NCBI GenBank assembly: GCA_017590115.1
Contig: JAGGNK010008337.1
Location: forward strand, 310,001-374,000
Direction of reading: 5' to 3'
DNA: 64,000 bases
From: Montifringilla adamsi
Taxonomy: Eukaryota > Chordata > Aves > Passeriformes > Passeridae
Shown here: one piece after another, positions 1 to 43,906 of the stretch
Layout: each line of letters starts with the position of its first letter
How positions within the stretch are numbered: position 1 is the stretch's first letter
The notes under the pieces: model-generated
The model's database searches: none
The model's input: only the letters and a program-made list of their open reading frames with translations
Told to the model about the DNA's origin: nothing
Position numbers and translations under genes: made by a program

Positions 1-3000
1 GAGCACACTGGGTAATGCCATTACCTTCAAAGAAGTTAATTGGTTTTAAGGGTCCAATTCTACAGCCAGGCTCTTTTTCTTTCAGGTCTTCACCAAGCTG
101 TCCTGCTGCCACAGTGCCACAAATAAGGGATGTCCTTCACCCCACCTGGAGTGGTCCAGCCTCAGGGATGAGATCAGGAGCAATTGAAGAGAAAATCATC
201 TCCCCTGTGCTTGAAAACCTGGTGAGACAAAACAGCTGTCAGGGAGGCAGGAATGGAAAACCTTCCAGGTACTGTGGAAAAATCAAAGACAAACCTTTAA
301 CCAGAGGGGCAGGGTGACCGCGAGTTATACTTGCTCAGACTCTCAAGAATAAGTCCCCATATTTGCCACCTCTCCCTGATGCCCCCAGACTGTTCTTATT
401 CCAGTCCTTCTCATTTGCTCTATTTTCCACTATCCTGCTGAAAGCTGCAAGCATTTTGACCACAGCTAACTCCAGAGTGGGACTAGAAGAGTCTCAAGTG
501 TTGAACGGTGTTGATAAAAATCTTGTCCAAAATGCAGAATTTTCAACACCAAAACTCACAAATCAGTGCAAACTCTGATTCTTCCAAATGCTGCTGGCTC
601 TAACACCCAGTCCTGTCAGATCTCCAGCTGCATGATCAGTGACAGAAAAGTCCTCAATGCACATCTGCAGGTAGTAGCAATGTTGTGACATGCAGAATGG
701 TCAAAAGGCTTTTTTTTTCATTCATGTGCAAAGGATGAACACAGAGAAAGACTTTTTTTCTCCCCTTTAGGGCCTTGTCTTTATCTGTACTACCACAGAC
801 ACCAGCCACCTGCTGTGGCCTGTGCTTTATCTAAAAACATTTAGCTGATGCAAAAAGGCTCCTTCCACCAGGGAGTCAGCAGTGCCAAGGGACGAGGTAA
901 AAACAGACCGCTGTGCACATCCCTAGCTCCCTGAAGAAAGGGCTTCCCCTGTAGATCAGCAGCATCACTCCCATGCAATGAACTTTGTGGCCCAACCCAC
1001 TGGCCACTCCAGCAGGTTACTTAAACACACCCCTAACCTAAAGTTTTTTGTTTCTTGATTTAGGCACATCTCTGTTTTGGGCTGAAATTGGATTTTAGAA
1101 ATCTTTATGTCTTTCAAAGTTTCTTCAGGCCAAATGAAACAACTCCCTTTATACCCCCCATGCAGGAATAAGTAAAGTCAAGGCCCAGAATATTAGATCA
1201 GCCGGGGAATGATGGCAGGCAAAGGCAAGAAGTCATTTACTGTACACTCAAATTTAAATCTGCTAATCACAGCTCTCTTCTCTTTAGACGTTTCCTTAGC
1301 TAAATGACACTCCTGTGTACTTCAGTCTTGCACCTACAGGCTAATGTGTGATTGAGAACATATTGAACACACACTTTCACATGCAATTAACAATTAAAAC
1401 AATCTGCATGAGAAGTTCAGCGTTTTGATGCTGTCATGACAAGAAAATGAATGTTGGTCTGAGCACTTCCTCAACAAAATTGGCTCAAAGAAGCACCTTT
1501 GCAGAAAGCTGTGAGGAAAACACTACTTGAAACTTGGAGCTCTTTAAAAGCACCCCATTGTTCACTGGAGATGGGGCTCAGCCCAGGTTTCAGCGCAGCC
1601 TCTTTGACAAGAATAGCCGAGGTTGCTGCTTATCGAATGAAAGTGTGATCTTGTCTGTGACAGGCGTGCCAGCACTGCTCAGTGTCACAGTCTTTGCACC
1701 TACTGGGAGCTACTCCACCTTGATAAGCTGTACCCCTACCCAGATCTAAAACCGTAGTCTCAGCTCTTCCCTGCTTTTAGAAAGTGGGGATTTGAGATCA
1801 AATCACTGCTGCACAGGAATCCCACCCCTGGGGAGGATAAGTGAAGGACAAAGCAGCTGGGTCCACAGGTTAATGTGGAGGTATCTGATCCTTGAAGGGT
1901 TAACAGAGAAACAACCAGTGAACAGGTTTTCTGTGCATATAAATAAAGGAAACTGAAGGAGAAACAGCACTAGTCTCTGGAATGGAGTAAGGTCTCAATT
2001 TTAAGCTGTGACAGAAAGCAATAAGTTTATGGATTCACTTAATTACAGTTGGATAAAACATGAAGGCTCTAAAACAGATGTATTTTTTGGTACTACAGCT
2101 TTAACTCTTTCAGGGACTTTACTGGTTCTCACTGCAGTAATTTCTGAGTACCCCAGATTTTTTTTTTTTAATTGTTCTCTGAGTATCCTCTGAAATAGAT
2201 TTAGTGCCTCACTTTCATTCTGGGGAATGAGACATTTCTAACATACAGAAAAACTAAGGTGGGAATTTCACAGTGACAAAATGCACATGCACAACAAACA
2301 CAGCACAACTTTGAAATTTCAGTTGTCTTAAGCAACACACTCCAGGGAAAGGAGAAAGTAAGGGCTCGTGGCAGCAGACTGGATTTGGGGCTCTGGTTAC
2401 GAGAGCATCTTCTTCTCCAAAATCTTTTGTCACATTTGGAAAGCTTGTCTGAAGACACAGCTTTAAGAAATTGCCTGACTGGGAAGAACTGAAGCTTTCA
2501 TGGAAGAGGGAATGCACTCTTCAGTGCTGGGTAAACTGTGCTTTCTCCTAACCTCCGCCACTTGCTCAACTTTCTCATCAGTGCTAGTTTCTCCCCTGCT
2601 CCATTTGTGAAATAGTCTAACAGCGGGTGTGGCTTCCCCACAAAATGCTTCCTAATTAGTTTCTAAGCATTAAATGATTATGGAAGCGCAATTCCCATTC
2701 CACTCAGGTGATGAAAAGCTTTACAGGAGTTCAGTCTCACTTTGTAATTAGAGAAATTAGCTTTCTAAGTTTAGATCACTCAACTGTGCAAATGGGTTCA
2801 TCTGCTGGAATGTGTTGCTCTGAAATGCGTGTCAGCCGAGCAGCACGGCGCGGTCCCTATCTCTGCTCCGCGACACTCGCCCAAGTGGGCAGGTCACTTC
2901 CAGAACAGCCAGAGGAAAATGAAGTGTTGTGGGTGTATTATAGGAAAGGCCTTATCTAAAAGCTCACTCATCCGTGATTGACTGTGGCGATACGTCCTTC

Positions 3001-3589
3001 TCCTTGCAACAGGGAAGCTTAACTCCTAGATAAAGGATTAGCCGAGTGGATGAAATTTCACTCTTCCACTCAGTTTGTCCAGGCTTACATCTAAAACTGC
3101 AGCAAATTTATTTTATTGGCTAATTTCAAGGAGCAAAACTACTTTTATAAAAATCTGGAGGAACAAAGGGCTCCTTTAGCCTCTTCATTTGCTGTGAAAA
3201 GAGGTCATTGAGCTTTATGAATTCTTTATGACCACAGATTCCACATGTCAACAGATTATTTTCTAGTAGTTCTTTAAGTGGTTTATTGAAGGCTGATGCA
3301 GTGTCAGTGCCCTATGATTATGCAACTGTCTTGGTCTGCATTACAGTAGTAAACAAAAGTTTAGTCACCAACTTGAAAAGGAGATGCATCAGGTCCCTGA
3401 ACGAAGAACTTTTCCAGGGGCGCCATTCCAAGCTTACCTTCAGGTATCACAAATCTAAGGAAATCCTGTGGGATTGTTCACAGCCATGGCTCAATGAGTC
3501 ACTGAGCTTTAAAAGGAAATTACAACTTTCCTCACACAAAGAATTGACTTCACGACACCTGACCCTCGTAAGCCAGACACTCCCTCTAA

Positions 3590-3685
3590 AGGCTGTGATC
3601 CTGGTCCCACTGAAGTCCTGGGCAATCTCCCAGTGGCCTCAATGAGCAGCTCTATATTAGGGAGCTGATTCAGGCCCAAAGCCTG
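3590..3685. repeat. Decayed ancient dispersed repeat-like segment
   Basis: Contains CCCACTGAAGTCCTGGGCAA, then CCCAGTGGCCTCAATG and GATTCAGGCCC. This resembles an old sauropsid dispersed element with the CCATTGACTTCAATGGGAG theme. The family is not identified with certainty. Confidence 0.4.
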
Positions 3686-5094
3686 AATTGAAGCACTGCC
3701 TGCAACACTGGGCTTTGGCACACTCGATGTCTGTAAGGGCTTCTAATGTGGATGTGATCTAATTATGTCGGAATAGGAAGATTAGCAGGAAGTAACTTTA
3801 CGCAATGTAAAAAGCCCAGTGCCAGACGCTGAAAAGTTCTTCAGCGGCCACAGAGGAAGACGTGTCGGCTCCACACCTCGTGAGACGTGCAGGCAGAGCC
3901 TTGCAGCAGGGATTTGATGTGCACTGGTCTCAGGCTGCTCCAAGCAACTGCAGTTCAGGGCCCCGTGCACATGCAGCAGTTTGCACGTTGCTGTGCCCGT
4001 AGCGAAGGGAGCATCTTGAAACGATGCTCAGGCTGCAGGCAGCGCACTCCGCTGGTTTTCACTGCTGCTGTGCACTGGCTCAAGGGGGCCACTGGGCTCT
4101 TGAAAGTCCAGAGAAAAAAAGCAAGAGATGGGACTCTAAGGGGGAAATTCCATACTGAATAAGTTTAGGGGGATTTCTCTGCTGACTTCTACGAGCTCAA
4201 CATTTCTTTCAGGGCTCCAAGGGAGAGGGTTTGCAATGCATTTCTGCACATGATTCATGCTCTGCCTTGCTTTACCTATCACTAATACTCTCCATCTCAA
4301 GACACTGGGAGACTTAATTCATTAATGCTTGCAAAGCATTTTAAGTTGTTGGACAAGTAATTCTGTTTGAGGGCAGCTGCACTGCTGAGTCACAAGCACT
4401 GTGGGAAAGAGAACTCTGGATTTCCTAAGCACTGGAGTCAAACAGGTGGAGTAACCTTTTACAGAAAGGCCAACTCCAGACCTGCCCTAAAGGTACGGAG
4501 CATACCAGCAGCAGCAGCAGGGTATTTAAAGGCCCAGAGGAGCAGATGTGTGGCACTTGGGAATGAATAACATTTAACCAGGCTGTGGAAGCTAACTAAC
4601 ACCCAGTGGGAAAAAAGAAGAGAGGCACTGGTACCACCAAACTGCAGCCATGTTGCAGATTAAACACCATGAAGGTTTACCAGCCTTTGAAAAGTTAATG
4701 AATCCAATGAGATACGACCAATGCTGGAGGAACCTGGGGGCTGAGCAAGGCTGGAAGGAGTATTCAGCAACTACACATCTCACAGGTGTGCCAAAATTGC
4801 CAGAGTGCAATCTAAGTCATGAACTCACAAATGGGAACAGGATCTGCAGGAGTCAGGTGGAAGTCTGAGCACAGTTCTAAGGTGAGGGGCACAAACACCA
4901 CCAGCTTTCCAGCCTGGGGCACCATAGAACGGGACAGACCTCATCACAGCCAAGAACAGGCACTTTGCTTTTGCCATAGGAAATGAAAACAAAGGATATA
5001 AAATTAGGTCAGAAATCTTGTTTTCCTTTGTACCACTGACTCTGGTGTATAAAATAGACATTCACACATCTACTGTGTTAGATCAGGGTGGAAT

Positions 5095-5250
5095 AGATCA
5101 GGACATAAGAATAGCTGTTCTGGGTCAGACCGAACGTCATGTAGGCCAAGTTCCTGTCGCCAGCGCCTCAGGAAGAAAGGGACAGTGATGCAGCGAGTTC
5201 CCAGCATAGTCACCCAACTTCTAGACCCGCAGCCCAGGGACTTCCCAGAG
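5095..5250 (+). mobile_element. Ancient CR1-like fragment
   Basis: CATAAGAATAGCTGTTCTGG and GTCAGACCGAACGTCATGTA resemble an old CR1-type repeat common in turtles, crocodiles and, decayed, in birds. AGTCACCCAACTTCTAGACC follows in the expected order. It is heavily diverged. Confidence 0.55.
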
Positions 5251-6234
5251 ACAAAGTTAGGGGTGGGGTTTTTTGGGGTTTTCTTTTTTTTTTATTCAAT
5301 GCCCTTTGATGTGTGGCTCTTCCTCTGGGAACCAGTCTGAACTCTTTTTGCTACTGTGCAAACTTTTGGGCTTCTCAGTAACCTGTGGCAGGGAGTCCCT
5401 TAAGTAAATCACCTGGCTGTGTGGCTCTGGACCTTACTCCTCAAAGGATGTGCGGCAGAGCAACCCCAGCACCCACCTGAAAACTGGGATGAGGCTCTGC
5501 AGCGCGGGCACAGGGTCCCTGATGGTCTCGGCACTCTGCCAGCACTGCGCTGCCGGCACTGATCAGCTGAGGGATCTTTCCTCCCACTTGGAGCGCGGGA
5601 GGCCCTCGGCGGCGCGACCTCGTGTTGAGGCGGGCACGAGTCGCACGGTGGCGACTGCCGCCTCCGCTTCCCTCCGGGCAGCCGCCGGCCGGGGCCACCT
5701 GAGCGTCCCGGGCCGGCCGCGCCTCTCGTCCCCTCAGGGCGCACCGGCCCGCTCCGGCAGCGCCCCCAGCCCGCCCCGCCTCAGCTACCGAAGGGCGGGA
5801 AGGGCAAGCGGCCGCCGCCGGCCAGTGGCAGAGGAAAGGTTTCACACCGCAAAAAGTGTCCCCCAGAATGCTTCGTTCTTCCTTCCACCAGCGCCGAGGA
5901 GGCGAGGAGGAACGGGCAGCGGCTCCCGCGCGGGCAGGAGCCGCGCGTCCCCTCAGCGAGCGGGGGGGCGGGAAAAGCCCTCAGCCGGGAGCGCCGGCAC
6001 CGCCTCAGCGCGACTCCTCCTGCTCCAGGTCGCGCTGGAAGCACCTGCGGAGCGGCGCTTCCCGAGGGACGGACCCTCGGGGCGGCCGGGACGCGCCGCC
6101 TCCCTCAGGCGGGGGATCCGCGGCTCCCTCCATCCCCGCCACCGCCTCCTCCCGACGGTACCTGCCGTCCCCTGCCCGTGCCATTCCCCTCCTCTGCTCC
6201 CTCCTCCTGCTGTCCCCCTCATGCATATGGATGG

Positions 6235-6244
6235 GCGCATGCGC
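6235..6244. promoter_or_regulatory. NRF1-type palindrome GCGCATGCGC
   Basis: This is a perfect 10-bp palindrome matching the core of the NRF1 binding consensus. It lies in the CpG island, about 570 bp upstream of the JAG1 start codon and close upstream of the conserved leader. NRF1 commonly binds such sites in CpG-island promoters. Use at this gene is an inference. Confidence 0.5.
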
Positions 6245-6327
6245 CTGCCGCCCTGGGCTAGATGAAGCGGAGCGGCGGCGGCGCTCCCAGACGGGCGGGC
6301 GGCTGCGGGGCGGTGCGTGTGCTGCAT

Positions 6328-6390
6328 GTGCGTGCGTGTGTGTGTGTGAGAGTGAGTGAGTGTGCGTGCGTGCGTGCGTGTGTGTGTGTC
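6328..6390. repeat. TG/GTGC microsatellite-like tract
   Basis: Imperfect alternating purine-pyrimidine repeat of TG, GTGC and GAGT units just upstream of the conserved JAG1 leader. Such tracts vary in length and can adopt Z-DNA. No specific role is shown here. Confidence 0.8.
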
Positions 6391-6450
6391 TCGGGGGGGC
6401 GAGGGGCTCCGCCGCAAGAATAAAAGGACTGGGATAATAATCGCCATAAT

Positions 6451-6523
6451 AAAACAAAAAGAAAAAAAAAAAAAGGAGAGAGAGAGAAAAGAAAAGGGAA
6501 AGAAAAGAGGGGAGGCGAGAGAA
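6451..6523. repeat. Purine-rich A/G tract in the JAG1 leader
   Basis: About 70 bases almost entirely of A and G (A-runs, then GA repeats). Human JAG1 has a purine-rich stretch at the same place, so this seems to be a conserved compositional feature, not a random microsatellite. Confidence 0.7.
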
Positions 6524-6621
6524 TAAGGCGGATAAAAGGAGGCCGGGCTGCTTTGCATTGAAGAGCGGGGCGCTATTGAAAGCGCTTGAAAAGCGGCGTT
6601 GTCCGGCGCGGGTGCGCCGCG

Positions 6622-6632
6622 GTATATTAGAG
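6622..6632 (+). promoter_or_regulatory. JAG1: Conserved TATA-like block GTATATTAGAG
   Basis: A TATA-like element surrounded by GC-rich DNA, 176-186 bp upstream of the ATG. The same block is present in the human gene, where it lies inside the reference mRNA by my recollection. It may drive a downstream start site giving a leader of about 150 nt. That role is inferred. Confidence 0.5.
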
Positions 6633-6663
6633 CGGGGCGGCGGCGGCAGCAGCAGCGGCAGCA

Positions 6664-6722
6664 CCTCCTCCTCCACCAGCTCCTCCGCCTCCTCCTCCTC
6701 CTTCTCCTCCTCCTCCCTCCTG
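6664..6722. repeat. CTC trinucleotide repeat in the JAG1 leader
   Basis: Imperfect CTC/CTT repeat shortly before the start codon. It follows a short CGG/CAG repeat (about 6633-6663). Confidence 0.8.
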
Positions 6723-6807
6723 GCCCTCCCCGTCCCGTCCCGTCCCGACCCGGAGCGAGCGGGTGCGGCGGCCCTGCAGGCGGGCGGGCGGGCAGCGCGG
6801 CGGCGGC

Positions 6808-40300
<33,493 letters not shown>

Positions 40301-40795
40301 CAGACAGTGGGGTGCTGCCATGCAGGGCCTTTGAGTATCATTGTAAAGGCACTCAAGAGCTTGTAGTTCTTAAACTGTTGTGTAATATTTGAGTCTAAGG
40401 CTATTATTTACTTAGAATCCCTGTGTTAATTTAAGTTTGGACAAGCTGGCTTACACTGGCAATGATAGTTGCTGTGGTTGGCTGGAATACCAAGTGCTGC
40501 ATTTCACATCTATGCAAAACTAGTCAAAAGTGCCCTCCTGTAAATTCAGCTGCAGCTGATCCATCACAGAAACGCTCCATAAGGTATTACATAGCCTTAT
40601 TACTCTTCCTTAGTGTTCATTTTTTTTTTCTGCCAGATGTTCCGATTTATACAGTTTCTTTAGAATAATACATTTTATTTATATTTATTGAATTTGAGTT
40701 TTTTGTATATTGGTTTTATGGTGACGTACAACTAGTTCTGTATTTGAAAGTGCCTTTGCAGCTCGGAACCACAGCAACTATCAAAAATAAGTTTA

Positions 40796-40804
40796 TTATT
40801 TATT
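40796..40804 (+). promoter_or_regulatory. JAG1: AU-rich element nonamer in the JAG1 3' UTR
   Basis: TTATTTATT nonamer in a T/A-rich block, with further ATTTA units nearby (for example around 40675-40690). Such elements usually reduce mRNA stability. Activity here is inferred. Confidence 0.5.
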
Positions 40805-41536
40805 TTTTTATTGTATTTTTGTTGGGGGTGGGTGGGGGGAACTTGTCAGCAGTTGCTGGTAAATGAAGAATTTAAAGAGGAAAATGTGTCAAAAATAGAA
40901 GTTTGTATAGATATGTAAATAATTCTTTTTTTATTAATCACTGTGTATATTTGATTTATTAACTTAATAATCAAGAGCCTTAAAATATCATTCCTTTTTA
41001 TTTATATGTATATGTTTAGAGTTGAAGGTTTTTGATAGCATTGTAAGCTCGTGGCTTCTCTATTTTGAATTTATTTTCTTGTTACATGTTGCCTATATGC
41101 CAAAACTAAGGTGTTCTAAAATAGTTTATTTTTAATAGGATGGGCTTTCATGCCTTGATGCTGGTTTTTGTACAATGTCAAACGTTTGAAACACCTTCCA
41201 TAGTATCACTTTAAGACTATTTGTAAGTACTGACTGAGGCAGTTTAGAGAATTAGACTAGAGATTTTTTTTTGCTGCTTTAGACTTGAAAACCGAGTGAC
41301 AGGCAGATAATCTGCTAAGAAGCAGTTTAAGGGAACAAAACGGAGCTATTACTTTATGTAGATGAAATGTGAGTGGTTGCATGTAATTAAAAATATCAAA
41401 TTAGCGTGTGAAGTTGGAAACACAGCAATCTTATTTTGTAAATTCTAATTATTTTTTTCTCACCATGAATATGTAATACTGAACCACTTGTAGATTTGAC
41501 TTTTTTTGTAATCTACTGCATTTAGGGAGTATTCTA

Positions 41537-41544
41537 ATAAGCTA
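41537..41544 (+). promoter_or_regulatory. JAG1: miR-21 seed match (8-mer) in the JAG1 3' UTR
   Basis: ATAAGCTA is the full 8-mer complement of the miR-21 seed. JAG1 has been reported as a miR-21 target in mammals, and the surrounding block appears conserved with human. Confidence 0.5.
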
Positions 41545-41553
41545 GTTGTTGAA

Positions 41554-41561
41554 TACTTGAA
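41554..41561 (+). promoter_or_regulatory. JAG1: miR-26 seed match (8-mer) in the JAG1 3' UTR
   Basis: TACTTGAA is the 8-mer complement of the miR-26 seed, ten bases after the miR-21 match. The spacing would allow cooperative action. Function is inferred. Confidence 0.45.
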
Positions 41562-41607
41562 CAGTAGAATGTCCAGTAAGATCACTGTGTAGGTTTGCCA
41601 TAGATTA

Positions 41608-41614
41608 CACTGCC
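41608..41614 (+). promoter_or_regulatory. JAG1: miR-34/449 seed match (7-mer) in the JAG1 3' UTR
   Basis: CACTGCC complements bases 2-8 of miR-34a. JAG1 is a well-known miR-34 target in mammals, and the site sits in a block resembling human. Confidence 0.5.
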
Positions 41615-41775
41615 CGCCTTAACAAGTGAGGAAATCAAAGTGCTATTACGATGTTTAAGATCAAAAGGCTTATAAACATAGTCATCTCAGTGGTTAACCA
41701 TTGAGATCATGAAGATACCTTGTATTGTGATATTAGTGTTATATGAAAATGCATCTTTGATGTGTTGTTCCTGGC

Positions 41776-41781
41776 AATAAA
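41776..41781 (+). terminator. JAG1: JAG1 proximal poly(A) signal AATAAA
   Basis: Canonical hexamer followed by the block TCTTGAAAAGTAATATTTAT, which closely resembles the human gene at the same place. Cleavage is expected about 15-30 bases downstream. Confidence 0.75.
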
Positions 41782-42459
41782 TCTTGAAAAGTAATATTTA
41801 TTAAATTTTTTGTATGAAAACATGAAAGAGCGTGGAGATTATTGAGCTTGGAGGCGCTCCCGGCCAGTCAGCTGTGCAAAAGCAGGGGCAGGTGCTGCTG
41901 GAGGTTTGAGTCAGTTTTTTGTTAGACGATCACACGTTCCCCTCTGGCTCCCGGTGGCACTGAGGAGGTTTGAAAGCAGCGTGCCCCTTGTTCTCACTGC
42001 CTCTTGGCCGATGTCCCTCGCAGCTCTGCCAGAGGGTGGTGTGGCTGCACCTGTGCAACGAGTTTACCCTGCACGGGCCAATGAGCTGCCCCCAGATAGG
42101 AACCAAATCTAAGTAGCTAGGCAAGATCCAAAGTGCTGACCTGGATGGGAAGGGATCCATAGATGATGCTGATTTCTAATGGGCAAAAAGCGCTTTGTAA
42201 AGCATAAAACAAACTCTCAAAGTATTCAACATGATGGCTTTGAATGCTGAACTAATGCTGCCCCTCCCACCTATGGGCAGGGGCTGGCTGGCTCAGGGTC
42301 TGCTCTGGTTTTACCATGTTCTGATGAAGCTGCAAAACTGTTCTGCTAAGGGGCTACTGCAAAGCTGAAGGAACAATTAACTGTGTAACAAGTTCATTGA
42401 AAAATAGTTAAACCAACCTGCTGCAAGGCTAGGCCTTTGCATCTGTATTTGTTTGTAAT

Positions 42460-42465
42460 AATAAA
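42460..42465 (+). terminator. JAG1: Possible distal JAG1 poly(A) signal AATAAA
   Basis: Canonical hexamer about 680 bp after the proximal signal. The human JAG1 UTR extends past its proximal-type signal to a second AATAAA, so a longer bird transcript is plausible. Not proven. Confidence 0.4.
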
Positions 42466-43850
42466 CAGGTATTTGATATACAGATTGCTGCGCTATGAAT
42501 ACACTGAATGCTAACATTCATAAACCTCAGAGTGAGAAATACTTTCTTCTGTACTTTTTTTACAGCTGTCAAAAAAAAAATTTGATAAAATCTAATTAGT
42601 GTTACTTTTTATTTTAAACTCACTTCAGAAGATTTCCACCGTGGCTACTCTACTTTGGCTGGGTGCTGCTTCTACTCTTCACACTTACACACCACACAGG
42701 GCAGGTACTGGAGCCTGTTGAGTTTACTGCCTCCTGAAGGAGAAGTCAACACCATTAGCTTCAGCTGACCACTTCAATAATTCCTCATCAAACAAATCCC
42801 ATGAGTATTTATTTCCCTTTGTTCCCTGACTTCTAAATCTGCAATAAATCAAACACGTCATGTCCAAAAAATCTACTTAAAGATAATGGACTCTTCCACC
42901 TGCCTCCAAAGGGCAAAGCTGGACTATTCCCTGACTGCTTTCCTGTACTTTTAATGTTGAATTAACCATTTTCCTGCTGTGTACTGTTCACATGGGTCTC
43001 AAATTCAAGGATACAGAAACTTGAGCCCCTCTTCCAAAAGGCTCAAACATTCCTCAATTTGTAAGAGTCTGCCTTCTATTAACCAAAAAATAATTAAAAT
43101 AGGGCATTTGCTATTTCTGAGAACATATAGTTGTCAGGCTTCTTGAAAACCTACTGAGGCCATTTCTGCTTACAGACTTAATCACTTAACAATGTGTACC
43201 TGTAGTGACAAAGCTGTTTAGGTCTCTGAAGACTCACTGAAAGCAAAACCTGGGTTCCTCAAGCTTCAAAACATGTCAAAGCCCTGCACTCAGGGTTCAT
43301 TTATTTACTTCCAGCCTTTCCCTGGCTCCATGCAGAGGTCTTGCTACTGCAGAGATCCTCCACACACACCCTGCTTCTCCCCATGGATTTTCCTCACTTT
43401 GTCACTATCCCACGGTGTTAGAAAATTAGAATCATGCAGGTTGTACAGGGGGAAGTCAGAAAATTCTACACAATTGCCATTATGGTGTTTTTAATGAATC
43501 CTCCTATCTCAGTGGTAACTCCAAAACTTACACTGGTGACTGTAACACAGGAACATCCCCCAAAGCCCAGATCCACCACCAGGCTGGGGGCTGGTCCGTG
43601 AAGTGGTTTCCGTTGCCAGGAAAATAAATAAATAGAAACGTGAACTTTAGGGCTTCCCTCTTAGAATACCAAGGGACATTTATTTTTGTGGAAATCATAC
43701 TTTGCCAGTTCACACTTCTACTACTCAGGGAAGATACATTGCGTTTAGTCAGGAGAAGTTTCCCACTGCTAGTCTAAGTTTGTTCTTTGGCTCCTTCTTC
43801 ATCTAAGCACTGAAAAATGCGTGCTTCCTCAGCTGCCATTTATGCACACA

Positions 43851-43906
43851 AGAAATGAAATGAAATTCAAATGAAACTGAAATGAAATAGAAATGAAATG
43901 GAATGG
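43851..43906. repeat. GAAAT pentanucleotide repeat
   Basis: About ten imperfect GAAAT units with occasional C or G changes. A simple satellite-type repeat in the intergenic region. Confidence 0.8.

Larger units (their letters stand above)
1..5439. other. JAG1 upstream flank
   Basis: AT-rich single-copy-looking DNA with no gene supported. It holds decayed repeats at about 3590-3685 and 5095-5250. AT-rich homeobox- and GATA-like motifs cluster at about 2640-3060. Confidence 0.8.
6410..6807 (+). other. JAG1: JAG1 5' untranslated leader (exon 1, non-coding part)
   Basis: From about 6413 the sequence follows the human JAG1 mRNA leader as I remember it. It has an AATAAAAGG block, a run of ATAAT units, a purine-rich tract, an ATAAAAGGAGGCCGGGCT block around 6532-6549, a GTATATTAGAG block at 6622-6632 and then CGG/CAG and CTC repeats up to the ATG. 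I see no upstream ATG between 6413 and 6807, so scanning ribosomes would meet the 6808 ATG first. The exact transcription start cannot be read from sequence. Confidence 0.7.
40301..41800 (+). other. JAG1: JAG1 3' untranslated region
   Basis: AT-rich, about 1.5 kb to the first strong poly(A) signal. It follows the human JAG1 3' UTR over long blocks, especially 41520-41820. It contains AU-rich elements (ATTTA units, nonamer TTATTTATT at 40796-40804) and a cluster of miRNA seed matches at 41537-41614. The end is inferred from the signal at 41776. A longer form to about 42485 is possible. Confidence 0.85.

Noticed and set aside
5450..6359. Long open frames on + strand (271 and 167 codons) upstream of JAG1
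   Set aside because: They lie in the CpG island, are rich in Pro/Arg/Ala/Gly/Ser, overlap open frames on the other strand and show no domain or homology. Stop codons are simply rare in such GC-rich DNA.
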